DNA of 18,198 bases from VGWB01 sp964480945 (GTDB lineage Bacteria > Bacteroidota > Ignavibacteria > UBA10030): contig CAYZRX010000079.1 of the NCBI GenBank assembly GCA_964480945.1, positions 1 through 18,198 of the forward strand. The letters run 5' to 3'. The notes beneath the pieces are model-generated. The model was not told the origin of the DNA. It was given only the letters and a program-made list of their open reading frames with translations, and did no database searches. Within the stretch, counting starts at the first letter, position 1. Each line of letters begins with the position of its first letter. This document shows, piece after piece, positions 5,613-13,244 of the stretch. Made by a program: the position numbers and the translations under genes.

Positions 5613-8166
5613 ATTTCAGCAACAGCATCCTCTTCGTGATGACAGACGATCCTGCTCTCAGTTGATATAGATAGACGCCGGAGGAAACCGTTTCGCCGCG
5701 ATCATTCGTTCCATCCCACAGGACATGATGTTGGCCGGATTGTTGTTCTGCAGCAACGAGTGTCCGGATACGTCGTCCGAGGAGGTCGAAAACGACCAGT
5801 TCGACGTACCCTTGCTTGTCAACCTCATAGTCGATGCGCGTTGACGGATTGAACGGGTTGGGATAGTTCTGATAAAGCATGAACGTGAGTGGAACGGACC
5901 CGGGAGTATGATCCGCCGAGGTGACGGATCCACGCGCAATCTGCAACTGCTCAAAGTAGATGGCCCCCGATTCCGAGCTCTTTCCAGAATCATAGGCCAG
6001 TTGAAAGCTGTCGAACCGAAGCATCCCCTCGAGCTTTCCATTTCCTATCCAGCTTCCCACCGTGTCATGTTCCAGGTCCCACTCCACCAGCCGCCAGCCC
6101 ACCCAATTTATGGGAGTCCACAGACTGACTTCGTGGTTCGCAAGGTTTCCGCCTGGGATCGCATCGACGCTATCGTCAACGCCAAAACGAAACAGCGTCC
6201 CACTTCCGTCTCCGAAAACGTATGCCTGGAGCCGTGCACCGGTTTTTGTGAAGGTGACCGATCGGCCGGAACCGCTGTTGAGGTATTCGCGAATCAACCA
6301 GCCGGTCGTGGACGTTAGGTTCCAGTCGTAGGTCAACCGTCCCGAAGCGGTACCAGCAGGCAGGAGGCTGAAGGCGATGGTCGTATCGCGCTCAAAGGTG
6401 GCGCTGTCGGCACCCACGGTGCTTCCGCTAACAAGCGGCTGCAGCCACAATGCGACGGACACGCTGAAGTCCTCAATTGTCGTGGACTGGAAATCGAGAG
6501 CCGCAATCGAGAAGGTCCAGATCGGACTTGAAGAGGGGATCGCATTTTCGGAAGCGTCCTTCACACCGCTGATTCGAACCTTGTAGGTCCTTCCCGGTTT
6601 CAGTCCTCCCTGCGGATAGATATTGATTCCACCTCGCCCGTTCACGAGGAAATATTGAAACGTGAGTTGCCGATTTCCTACGCCGACCTCCTGCACAACG
6701 ATATTCGCTGAGTTGACGGAAGTCGGGTCGAGCGGTTCGTCAAAGGTGAAATTGATGACGCTGTTCGATGCCGCAAGGACAGAGTTGTTGGCGGGGGAAG
6801 TGGACACAACAACCGGCGGCCAGACATCGGCAGGGATCCTTCTGAAGCTGATTTGAAACGCATCTCCGCCCGTGCCGTCCCCATTGCCGTCGAGCAGGAA
6901 TCCGCCTGTGGAGCGCGCTGAGCCCTCGATTCGAACCGTAAATGATGTAAGGAACGGGAAGACCACTGAATCGGGCTCGAACGTCAGGACAGTGCTGGAA
7001 TTCGACCAGATGAGGCTCCCTGCGACGACCGGTGTGATCGAGAACGCCGCGCGGACCGAAGCGGTATCCATTGCTTTGGAGAAGGTTATTCTCACCGGGC
7101 CTGAGGCAGCAAATGCCGTGTCGTTGTCTGTCGGCGTGCTGGCAACCACCACAGGAGCTGCAAGAGTCTCGATCTGACGGTCGACAAAATCTGTTGTACC
7201 GGCACCGATGAAGAGCTCCACGGAGTCCGCCACGTACCCCGGTGTCTCAAATCGAAGTGTATGGGGTCCCTGCTTGATCCCATCGAACATATAGAAACCA
7301 TTGCTGTAGAAATCACCAATGTAGACGCTGTCTTCCGGCATCAAGCGGACGTGGCTTGCGTTGATCGGTTTTCTCGTTCCCGGCTCGGACAAGATGCCAG
7401 CCACGATGCTCAGGGAGTCGGGGGGAACGCCGAAGTACTGCATGAAGGCGTTCCGGATCGCATATGCCTCCATCTTCCTGTAACTCTTATTCATGAGGCG
7501 GCGAGTTTCAGGATAGTAGTCATGAAATTCCCCTTCGGAGAGTTCTCCCGGCATAGCCAACCCAGAAAGAACACCCAGATTGTACCCGCCGCCGGTCGGT
7601 CCACCATAAAATGTGTAGTCCAAATAGGTATATTTCGATCGAGGAGATGTCCTCATCTCCCGTTGAATGGACGGGCCAATGACATCTGACATTGTCTCCG
7701 CTTGTGGCCACGCGGCCTCTTGCGTTGAGATATTCTCTTTTACTAGCATCAGAGTGTAGTTTGTGGAAGTGTTCTGACCGAGAGGAAGGCTTGTGGCGTT
7801 GCTATGTATGGAGTGAAACCAATTGACGTTGTTATCATTAGCTAACTGCCATCGCGCTGAGAGCGACGGTTCGTCCGAGTCGTTTGGGTTCGCGTAGACG
7901 GTCCCACTATTCGAGTTCCGAGTGAGTATCACCCAGGCCCCCTTTGCCTCCAATAGTGACTTCAGGAGTAGAGCTTTTTGAAAATTGCTCTCGGATTCCC
8001 AGAAATTTGTCCCGTCATCAGGAACTATGTGCCTGTCGTTCGAATTGTAGCCGCCGTGACCAGGGTCGATGCAGATCTTGAGGCTGGAGAGATCATCCGT
8101 CTGACCGAACAAGGACGTCAAGGTGAAAAGGAAGAAAAGGGGAAACGCTCGTATCCGTTTGATCAT
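5611..8166 (-). CDS. T9SS-exported N-acetylmuramoyl-L-alanine amidase with Ig-like domains
   Basis: Cleaves the amide bond between MurNAc and the stem peptide of peptidoglycan outside the cell. From the chosen start the protein has about 851 aa: signal peptide 1-21 (ending LFGQ); Amidase_3 domain with zinc ligands His37 (DPGHGG), Glu in WESESN and His in SIHSNA, and a C-terminal Glu in PGELSEGEF; a carboxypeptidase-regulatory-like segment; two SbsA/Big_5 Ig-like domains (around STPTDNDTAF and STSPANNSVL); a jelly-roll-like module ending IYFEQLQIARG; and a T9SS type A sorting domain (YPNPFNPST to KRMLLLK, about the last 88 residues). An in-frame ATG at 8241 exists, but 8166 is preferred because it starts a good signal peptide, follows GAGGAG, and overlaps the upstream stop as ATGA. 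Confidence 0.93.
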   Translation of the reverse strand: MIKRIRAFPLFFLFTLTSLFGQTDDLSSLKICIDPGHGGYNSNDRHIVPDDGTNFWESESNFQKALLLKSLLEAKGAWVILTRNSNSGTVYANPNDSDEPSLSARWQLANDNNVNWFHSIHSNATSLPLGQNTSTNYTLMLVKENISTQEAAWPQAETMSDVIGPSIQREMRTSPRSKYTYLDYTFYGGPTGGGYNLGVLSGLAMPGELSEGEFHDYYPETRRLMNKSYRKMEAYAIRNAFMQYFGVPPDSLSIVAGILSEPGTRKPINASHVRLMPEDSVYIGDFYSNGFYMFDGIKQGPHTLRFETPGYVADSVELFIGAGTTDFVDRQIETLAAPVVVASTPTDNDTAFAASGPVRITFSKAMDTASVRAAFSITPVVAGSLIWSNSSTVLTFEPDSVVFPFLTSFTVRIEGSARSTGGFLLDGNGDGTGGDAFQISFRRIPADVWPPVVVSTSPANNSVLAASNSVINFTFDEPLDPTSVNSANIVVQEVGVGNRQLTFQYFLVNGRGGINIYPQGGLKPGRTYKVRISGVKDASENAIPSSSPIWTFSIAALDFQSTTIEDFSVSVALWLQPLVSGSTVGADSATFERDTTIAFSLLPAGTASGRLTYDWNLTSTTGWLIREYLNSGSGRSVTFTKTGARLQAYVFGDGSGTLFRFGVDDSVDAIPGGNLANHEVSLWTPINWVGWRLVEWDLEHDTVGSWIGNGKLEGMLRFDSFQLAYDSGKSSESGAIYFEQLQIARGSVTSADHTPGSVPLTFMLYQNYPNPFNPSTRIDYEVDKQGYVELVVFDLLGRRIRTLVAAEQQSGQHHVLWDGTNDRGETVSSGVYLYQLRAGSSVITKRMLLLK

Positions 8167-9080
8167 CGCTCCTCGTATGTGAGCAGGTAGATCTGTCCGT
8201 CGGCGCTGCTGCAGGCGATCTTGTTCTCGACCGGGGAGCACTGGGGATACATCTCCAGCACCTTGTCGGTCGTCGTCAGTTGTATCACCGTTGCTCCGTT
8301 CGGGGAAATCGCACAGAGATCGGACGACAGCAGCTTCTCGCCGTCATCCTGGTCGTCCATGGAGATGACCCATTTGCCCGAGCGGGTCCAACTCGGCGCG
8401 TCTCGTCGTCCGAGCCTGTTGAGGATCCTTCCGTCCAGATCACACACGAACGCTCCCCGGTCCATCTCGTACGCGACCATCAGTTGTTTGTCGGGGGAAA
8501 GGACTGGCCAAATGTAGCTGCCGTTCCCAAATGGATCGAGCAGTACCTTTCGCCCATTCTTGCTCAGTGCGATCTTCGTGTTCTCGATGCCGAGGATGAT
8601 GATCCCGGCTGCGGGCGTCTTGGCGAGGTTCTTAACCCCTGTGCGGACTGAATAGACGGGCACGTTCCCCGCGAAGGTTGGAACAGAGAGGTCTTTGCCC
8701 GACGCAAGCACGGACGAGGTTCGGCTCAGAAGGTCCATCAAGATGATCTCTTGTACTCGCTCTCGTCCTCTCCCGTTGTATGTTGTGCGGCGATAGGTCA
8801 GTCGAGTTCCATCGTCTGAGAGACTGAAGGCGAAACCGGATTTTGGATCATCGGTGATCAGGCGGTTGGATCGGGATTGGACCGAGTACTCCCAGATTCC
8901 GTTGCCATCGAGCGTGGTATAGAAGAGGAACTCGCCGCTGGGCGAAAACGCGGGATGGGACCATTCTCCCGACGAAGGGAGAGGGAGCTTTTCGACACTC
9001 GTTATCCTGAGTTGCGCAACGCTCGTGCCAACAACAAGCAACAAGCTGCTGAGGATGCGCAGCCCGATAGTACTCTTCAT
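8163..9080 (-). CDS. Secreted TolB-like (PD40) beta-propeller protein
   Basis: 305 aa with an N-terminal signal peptide (hydrophobic ILSSLLLVVG, probable cut near SVAQ). It is followed by about five propeller blades with the WD40-like PD40 pattern: HPAFSPSGEFLFY, AFSLSDDGTRLTY, WPVLSPDKQLMVAY, PSWTRSGKWVIS and YPQCSPVENKIA. Such proteins bind partners or ligands in the periplasm; no catalytic residues are evident. It has a good ribosome site (AGGGG about 7 bases before ATG) and its TGA overlaps the amidase ATG by 4 bases, so the two are translationally coupled and probably work together on the cell wall. It is shorter than true TolB, lacks TolB's N-terminal domain, and has no tol-pal neighbours, so it should not be called tolB. 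Confidence 0.82.
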   Translation of the reverse strand: MKSTIGLRILSSLLLVVGTSVAQLRITSVEKLPLPSSGEWSHPAFSPSGEFLFYTTLDGNGIWEYSVQSRSNRLITDDPKSGFAFSLSDDGTRLTYRRTTYNGRGRERVQEIILMDLLSRTSSVLASGKDLSVPTFAGNVPVYSVRTGVKNLAKTPAAGIIILGIENTKIALSKNGRKVLLDPFGNGSYIWPVLSPDKQLMVAYEMDRGAFVCDLDGRILNRLGRRDAPSWTRSGKWVISMDDQDDGEKLLSSDLCAISPNGATVIQLTTTDKVLEMYPQCSPVENKIACSSADGQIYLLTYEER

Positions 9081-9129
9081 AGCGAGCCCCTTTCAAGCCG
9101 GCTCTTGCAGCAAACGTCCCGCGAGATTC

Positions 9130-9147
9130 CTTTGAGTTAACTCAAAG
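9130..9147. promoter_or_regulatory. Perfect 18-bp palindrome, candidate operator
   Basis: CTTTGAGTTAACTCAAAG is a perfect 18-bp palindrome 50-67 bases upstream of the propeller gene's ATG and downstream of the transporter cluster. ATTCCTTT (9126-9133) and AAAGGAAT (9153-9160) form a second, overlapping dyad. The TTGAG-TTAA-CTCAA layout resembles the 5-4-5 half-site geometry of CRP/FNR-type sites, though the sequence is not the FNR consensus. On the minus strand TTGATT followed by 17 bases leads into it, so it could overlap a weak -10 region and act as an operator. Confidence 0.45.
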
Positions 9148-9169
9148 ATGAGAAAGGAATCAACAGGAC

Positions 9170-9186
9170 GGCAGTCGACAACTGCC
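9170..9186. repeat. 6-bp hairpin after the small ORF
   Basis: GGCAGT and ACTGCC flank a 5-base loop. It lies 33 bases beyond the stop of the 45-aa ORF in the minus direction. No T tract follows, so it is at most a weak terminator or an RNA-stabilising stem. Confidence 0.25.
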
Positions 9187-9218
9187 ATGGAGAATGGTTC
9201 TTCTGTAGCGCGAGCAGC

Positions 9219-9356
9219 TCAGCCGTTTCTCCGAAACCTTCGAAGCAGATCTTTCAGGTCCCTCGCGCCGGTCACGGTAATGATCGCGGCCATGCCGAAA
9301 AACAGGCACGCGGAGATCGCAAACAGGATGATCCAGAGGAGCGCTGTCTCAGTCAC
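9219..9356 (-). CDS. 45-aa single-helix membrane protein, probable symporter accessory subunit
   Basis: A GTG start at 9356-9354 lies inside the last codons of the symporter gene (8-bp overlap). The frame encodes 45 aa ending at TGA 9221-9219. Residues about 5-29 form one hydrophobic helix (LLWIILFAISACLFFG), followed by a basic amphipathic tail (DLKDLLRRFRRNG). Small one-helix proteins encoded directly after sodium:solute symporters are known in several bacterial phyla and are annotated as small accessory proteins, and this ORF has that layout. The overlap implies coupled translation in a fixed ratio. The function is inferred from position and shape only. Confidence 0.72.
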   Translation of the reverse strand: MTETALLWIILFAISACLFFGMAAIITVTGARDLKDLLRRFRRNG

Positions 9357-10851
9357 CAGGGGCCTCGCTCTTCTCCCAAGCCTCGGGACCGATCGGCGGG
9401 TGAGAGTGCTGACTCATGAGGGAGCCAATGATCATGCCGGATGCTGCGAGAACGAAACTGAGAAATCCTGACACGTTGACATCGACGAGAAAAGACATCG
9501 ACGGGGAGAGTGAGTCTTTCAGTTGACTCAGCACCAGGAACGCGATCGGGGCAGCGGCGCCCAAGCCGAGCGAGCAGTATGCACCGACAATGTTCGCCCG
9601 TTTCCAGTAGAGTCCGAAGGCCACGCATCCGAATGCCCCCGCGGCATACATTGCGCCGGTGATGGCGATGTACTGGAACGCTGTGGCAGGGAGCTCGTAG
9701 TAGAGACCGAAAATCAGCATGAAGATTCCCACGACCGCGGAGATGATTCTACTCAGCAGCATGGTTCTCTTCTCGCTGAGCTCGCTTCGACTCAGCGGGG
9801 CAAGGATGTCTCTCGTCGCCACGGAGCTCCAGGCAAGCAGATACGCACTGTAGGTTGACATGGACGCTGCAAGCATACCGGCCACCATTAATCCGAGCAG
9901 ACCCGTCGGCACGACCTCTCCCAACAGTCTCGGCATCGCGGTCGTCGGGTTCAACGCAGGGCCGAAGACAGCAAGCGCCGCCGCACCCCAGAACATCGGG
10001 ATCATGTACCTGCCTGCCAGCGTAATCCCGGTATAGAGGAACACCTTCCTGCCGACGGCGGGGCTTTCGGAGGCGAACGACTTCGAGACCGCGGGCTGGT
10101 TCAGAGCTGAGATCGCAACGCTTCCGATCACCATCCAGATCAGAAACGTCCAGCCGAAGCGCGGATTGACGACGGGGTTAACACCGGCTTCGCCGAGCTG
10201 CTTGACGACCGTCGTGGCAATGTCGGCGACGCCCACGCGCATGAGCACGAAAAGCGTCGCGACCAGCATGCCGAAGCTGAGGACGACAAACTGCATGAAG
10301 TCCGTGATGATCACCGAGAACATGCCGCCGAGCACCGTATAGCTGACAACGATCAAGAGCATGATCGTCATAACGAGAAAGAGGACGTTGGGGCTGAAGC
10401 CCATTGTCTCCGTGAGGAAAATACCATCCATCTTCAGGAAGACGCCCATGTTCAGGACGCCGCCGAGGAACAGGAGGATGCCGCCGAGGAGCCGGACATT
10501 CTTTCCGTACCGCAGCTCGTAGAACTCGGGGATCGTGATCACCCTGAGACGTCGGAGGCCGGAGACGATGAACCCTGTCATGCCAATCACCGCATAGCCG
10601 AACACTCCAATCAGACCAAGAACGAAGCAGGAGAGTCCGCTCACGTATCCGAGCTCACCGAAATACATGAAGGTCACCACTCCGATCTCTGTCGCGATGA
10701 GCGTCGCGGTGCCGAGTGCGACTTTGACCCTCCGACCGGCAAGGAAGTATCCTTCCATGTTCTCGACATATCTCTTGGCACGTATCCCGACGAAAAAGGA
10801 GATGCAGAGGTACACCGAGAGAACAATCCAGTCGAGGAGATGGAAATTCAT
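9349..10851 (-). CDS. Sodium:solute symporter family (SSS) transporter
   Basis: A 500-aa polytopic inner-membrane protein of the SSS (solute:Na+ symporter) family, which couples solute uptake to sodium. The N-terminus (DWIVLSVYLCISFFVG, then ENMEGYFLAGRR) and the segment ITIPEFYELRYGKN are typical of the family. The length fits the usual 13 transmembrane helices. Its ATG overlaps the NamZ stop as ATGA, so it is co-translated with the muramidase gene. The solute cannot be read from the sequence; the neighbours (NamZ, amidase, sugar acyltransferase) suggest MurNAc or another amino sugar or muropeptide. Confidence 0.92.
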   Translation of the reverse strand: MNFHLLDWIVLSVYLCISFFVGIRAKRYVENMEGYFLAGRRVKVALGTATLIATEIGVVTFMYFGELGYVSGLSCFVLGLIGVFGYAVIGMTGFIVSGLRRLRVITIPEFYELRYGKNVRLLGGILLFLGGVLNMGVFLKMDGIFLTETMGFSPNVLFLVMTIMLLIVVSYTVLGGMFSVIITDFMQFVVLSFGMLVATLFVLMRVGVADIATTVVKQLGEAGVNPVVNPRFGWTFLIWMVIGSVAISALNQPAVSKSFASESPAVGRKVFLYTGITLAGRYMIPMFWGAAALAVFGPALNPTTAMPRLLGEVVPTGLLGLMVAGMLAASMSTYSAYLLAWSSVATRDILAPLSRSELSEKRTMLLSRIISAVVGIFMLIFGLYYELPATAFQYIAITGAMYAAGAFGCVAFGLYWKRANIVGAYCSLGLGAAAPIAFLVLSQLKDSLSPSMSFLVDVNVSGFLSFVLAASGMIIGSLMSQHSHPPIGPEAWEKSEAPGD

Positions 10852-12071
10852 TCCGGGCTCTCGCTGTCAGAGGAATACAGCACATACTTGGCACGTATCC
10901 GGCCAAACGCCTCGAGTTCTCCAGCCCAATCCTGATAGATCTCCTCAGGGTCAACCGCTTTGTCAAGCTGGTACCGAACGGCAGGGTTCCCGGTCAGAAT
11001 GTCCAACCGTCTGTGGCGGAGCAGGGCTTCGGCAGGATGAGCGCGCTTGAAGGCGGCCAGAACCGCCACGCCCAGCCGGACAGGCCTCACGTTATCGCGC
11101 TCAAGAACGGTGATCCGAATTCCTCGGCAGCGCATCCCAGCATACTTCGGCTGGTTTGCCACGCCGGGGATCTCGTGGGGCGTGTACTCCTCAGGCGAGA
11201 AAGTCACCCCCGAGGTCTCAAACTTCTCGAGGCAGCTCATGATTTTCGCAGGGTCAGCCCACGGTGCGCCCACCAGTTGGAATGGATAGCAGGTTCCACG
11301 TCCTTCGGAGATTGAGGTGCCCTCCACGAAGCAAAGGCCCGGATAGAGGACGGCGGTTGCCAGTGTTTGCATGTTGGGTGAAGGCGGAATCCAAGGCAGT
11401 CCTGTTTCGTCAAACCACACTGACCGTTTCCAGCCTTCGATGGGAACAACCTCAAGCCGGGCCTCGACACCGTTGGTGAGCCATCTCTCCTCGTTCCAGA
11501 GCCGAGCGAGCTCGCCGATTGTCAAACCGTGCGTCACGGGCATAGGCATCCAGCCGACGAAAGACTTGAGTGATGGAACGCAGACTGGCCCGTCATAGTC
11601 CAATCCACGGATCGGGTTCGGACGGTCGAGAAGGATAAACTGAATGTCCTGCTCTGCCGACGCCTCCATTGCGAGCGCGATGGTCGAGATGAACGTATAG
11701 GATCGTGCGCCCACATCCTGGATGTCGCAGAGAAGCACATTGACACCGTTGAGCATTTGACGGCTCGGCTTGTGAACTCGACCGTAGAGCGAGTAGATCG
11801 GGATCGCGTATCGGGCGTGCTCGGCGTGCTCGACACGCACGCCGTTCGGCATATCGCCGGTGATGCCATGTTCAGGTCCGAAGAGAGCCTTGACCCGGCA
11901 GATGCCCGCGTCAACGATCGCGTCGATGATGGACCGCCCGTCCGAAAGCCGTCCGGTCTGATTCGTCAAGATGCCGATGTTCTTGCCTCGAATGAGCTCT
12001 GGCGCGTCGACCAGCAGGCGGTCGGCGCCCGTCCGAACGACCCGAGAGGATCTTGGTGCTGGCGTGCTCAT
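10848..12071 (-). CDS. namZ: NamZ-like exo-beta-N-acetylmuramidase (DUF1343, GH171)
   Basis: DUF1343 proteins, now GH171, include Bacillus subtilis NamZ, which removes MurNAc from the non-reducing end of peptidoglycan chains. The 407-aa product shows the family signatures GILTNQTG (33-40), LFGPEHG (63-69, with candidate catalytic Glu67), DIQDVGARSYTF, LDRPNPI and HGLTIGELARLWNEE. The N-terminus (MSTPAPRSSRVVRTG) has no hydrophobic signal, so this copy is probably cytoplasmic, unlike secreted NamZ, and would act on imported fragments. It lies 6 bases after the acyltransferase gene and overlaps the symporter gene by 4, indicating one operon. Family assignment is firm; the precise substrate is inferred. 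Confidence 0.9.
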   Translation of the reverse strand: MSTPAPRSSRVVRTGADRLLVDAPELIRGKNIGILTNQTGRLSDGRSIIDAIVDAGICRVKALFGPEHGITGDMPNGVRVEHAEHARYAIPIYSLYGRVHKPSRQMLNGVNVLLCDIQDVGARSYTFISTIALAMEASAEQDIQFILLDRPNPIRGLDYDGPVCVPSLKSFVGWMPMPVTHGLTIGELARLWNEERWLTNGVEARLEVVPIEGWKRSVWFDETGLPWIPPSPNMQTLATAVLYPGLCFVEGTSISEGRGTCYPFQLVGAPWADPAKIMSCLEKFETSGVTFSPEEYTPHEIPGVANQPKYAGMRCRGIRITVLERDNVRPVRLGVAVLAAFKRAHPAEALLRHRRLDILTGNPAVRYQLDKAVDPEEIYQDWAGELEAFGRIRAKYVLYSSDSESPE

Positions 12072-12077
12072 CGTTTG

Positions 12078-13178
12078 TCAGACCTTCAGGAAGATCCTTC
12101 GCTTGTACATCCAGTAGCAAAGCATCCATCCGAGCAATATGATCATCAATGAGTACATCAGTGAGCCGGGTGTGGGGCCTGCGAAGCTCGCGAAGGTCCG
12201 GTAGAAATAGCCCGTCAGCGAGGTCGTTACCCCCTGGTACGGGACCTTCCACGAGAGCATCACCCAGCGAACAAACAGCCCTGTGGCCACATAGAGCGTG
12301 ATGGCATTCATTCCGTAGACGACGAATGGGAAAGCGAGGCGCGACATCTTCCGGACTTCGATCACCCAGTAGAACAACAGGAAAACCAGGCACGACCATC
12401 CTGCCGTATAGACGGCAAACGATGATGACCAGAGTATCTTGTTGAGCGGCACGACCTCGTTCCATAGCAGGCCGACGATGATGCCCGCCGCCGCACCGAT
12501 CGCCAGCCTGCGGATCACGGTCGCGTGATCCCTTCGCCGCAACAGAAAACGTCCAGCCAGAACCCCGAAGAGAACGGTGGAGAGCCCGGGGATCATGCTG
12601 ATGATGGTCTCTTTGTCATCCGGCGCGAGGACAAAGCTGTCCAGGTATTGTGCCGCGTTGACATCACGGTCGAAGGAACCCGGCACGACACCGGGGCCGC
12701 GGACGAAGGCGAGGATCGCCCACCAGACGAAGAGCATCGCAATTGCGATGACTGCTTGCCACCGGACCTCGAGCCGCAGGAGGAGGTAGGCGGCGAAATA
12801 CAGGAGACCGATACGCTGGAGGATGCCGAAATGGAGCACCGGTGTACTGAGCGAGGCGGAGGCGAGAAACGCTCCGAGGAGGTACAGGAGAATTGCCCGC
12901 CGCGCAGCGATTACAAGGCGTTTCCAGAACCGAACGCCCTGCTCGAGCTTCTTGGCATCGCTGAACGGCATCGCCATGCCGACAGCGAAGAGAAAGAACG
13001 GAAAGATCAGATCGGCGAACGTGCATCCGTGCCACTCCGCATGGAGAAGGAGCCGAGGGACAACGGCGGGGTCCCACGTGCCGGGGTTGTTCACCAGCAG
13101 CATACCGGCGATGGCGAACCCCCGGAACGCGTCGAGCGACGCGAAGCGATGAGAGGAAACCGCAGAGGTGTCTGTCAT
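12078..13178 (-). CDS. HGSNAT/NagX-like membrane acyltransferase (DUF5009 type)
   Basis: A 366-aa polytopic membrane protein related to heparan-alpha-glucosaminide N-acetyltransferase and bacterial NagX/DUF5009 proteins. The hallmark opening FASLDAFRGFAIAGMLLVNN is followed by HAEWHGCTFADLIFPFFLF, with His50 and Asp56 as the conserved residues. Repeated hydrophobic stretches follow to the end. HGSNAT moves acetyl groups from acetyl-CoA across a membrane onto the amino group of glucosamine; bacterial homologues often lie with amino-sugar catabolic genes. That fits the downstream NamZ gene 6 bases away. Acceptor sugar unknown. Confidence 0.85.
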   Translation of the reverse strand: MTDTSAVSSHRFASLDAFRGFAIAGMLLVNNPGTWDPAVVPRLLLHAEWHGCTFADLIFPFFLFAVGMAMPFSDAKKLEQGVRFWKRLVIAARRAILLYLLGAFLASASLSTPVLHFGILQRIGLLYFAAYLLLRLEVRWQAVIAIAMLFVWWAILAFVRGPGVVPGSFDRDVNAAQYLDSFVLAPDDKETIISMIPGLSTVLFGVLAGRFLLRRRDHATVIRRLAIGAAAGIIVGLLWNEVVPLNKILWSSSFAVYTAGWSCLVFLLFYWVIEVRKMSRLAFPFVVYGMNAITLYVATGLFVRWVMLSWKVPYQGVTTSLTGYFYRTFASFAGPTPGSLMYSLMIILLGWMLCYWMYKRRIFLKV

Positions 13179-13203
13179 AGGCGGAGCACCTGTTCCTTTC
13201 TCG

Positions 13204-13232
13204 CCCGACGATGCTATGGTGTCACCGTCGGG
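13204..13232 (-). terminator. Hairpin between the GH51-like and acyltransferase genes
   Basis: CCCGACG (13204-13210) and CGTCGGG (13226-13232) pair perfectly over 7 bp, with two more pairs after a mismatch. It lies in the 66-bp gap, 13 bases past the GH51-like stop. The T tract expected for an intrinsic terminator is absent, so it may instead be a partial terminator or a processing stem that separates the two parts of the cluster. Confidence 0.35.
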
Positions 13233-13244
13233 TATAGATTGACT

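Noticed and set aside
8163..9080. Calling the propeller gene tolB
   Set aside because: It lacks TolB's N-terminal domain and the tol-pal neighbours; only the PD40 repeats match.
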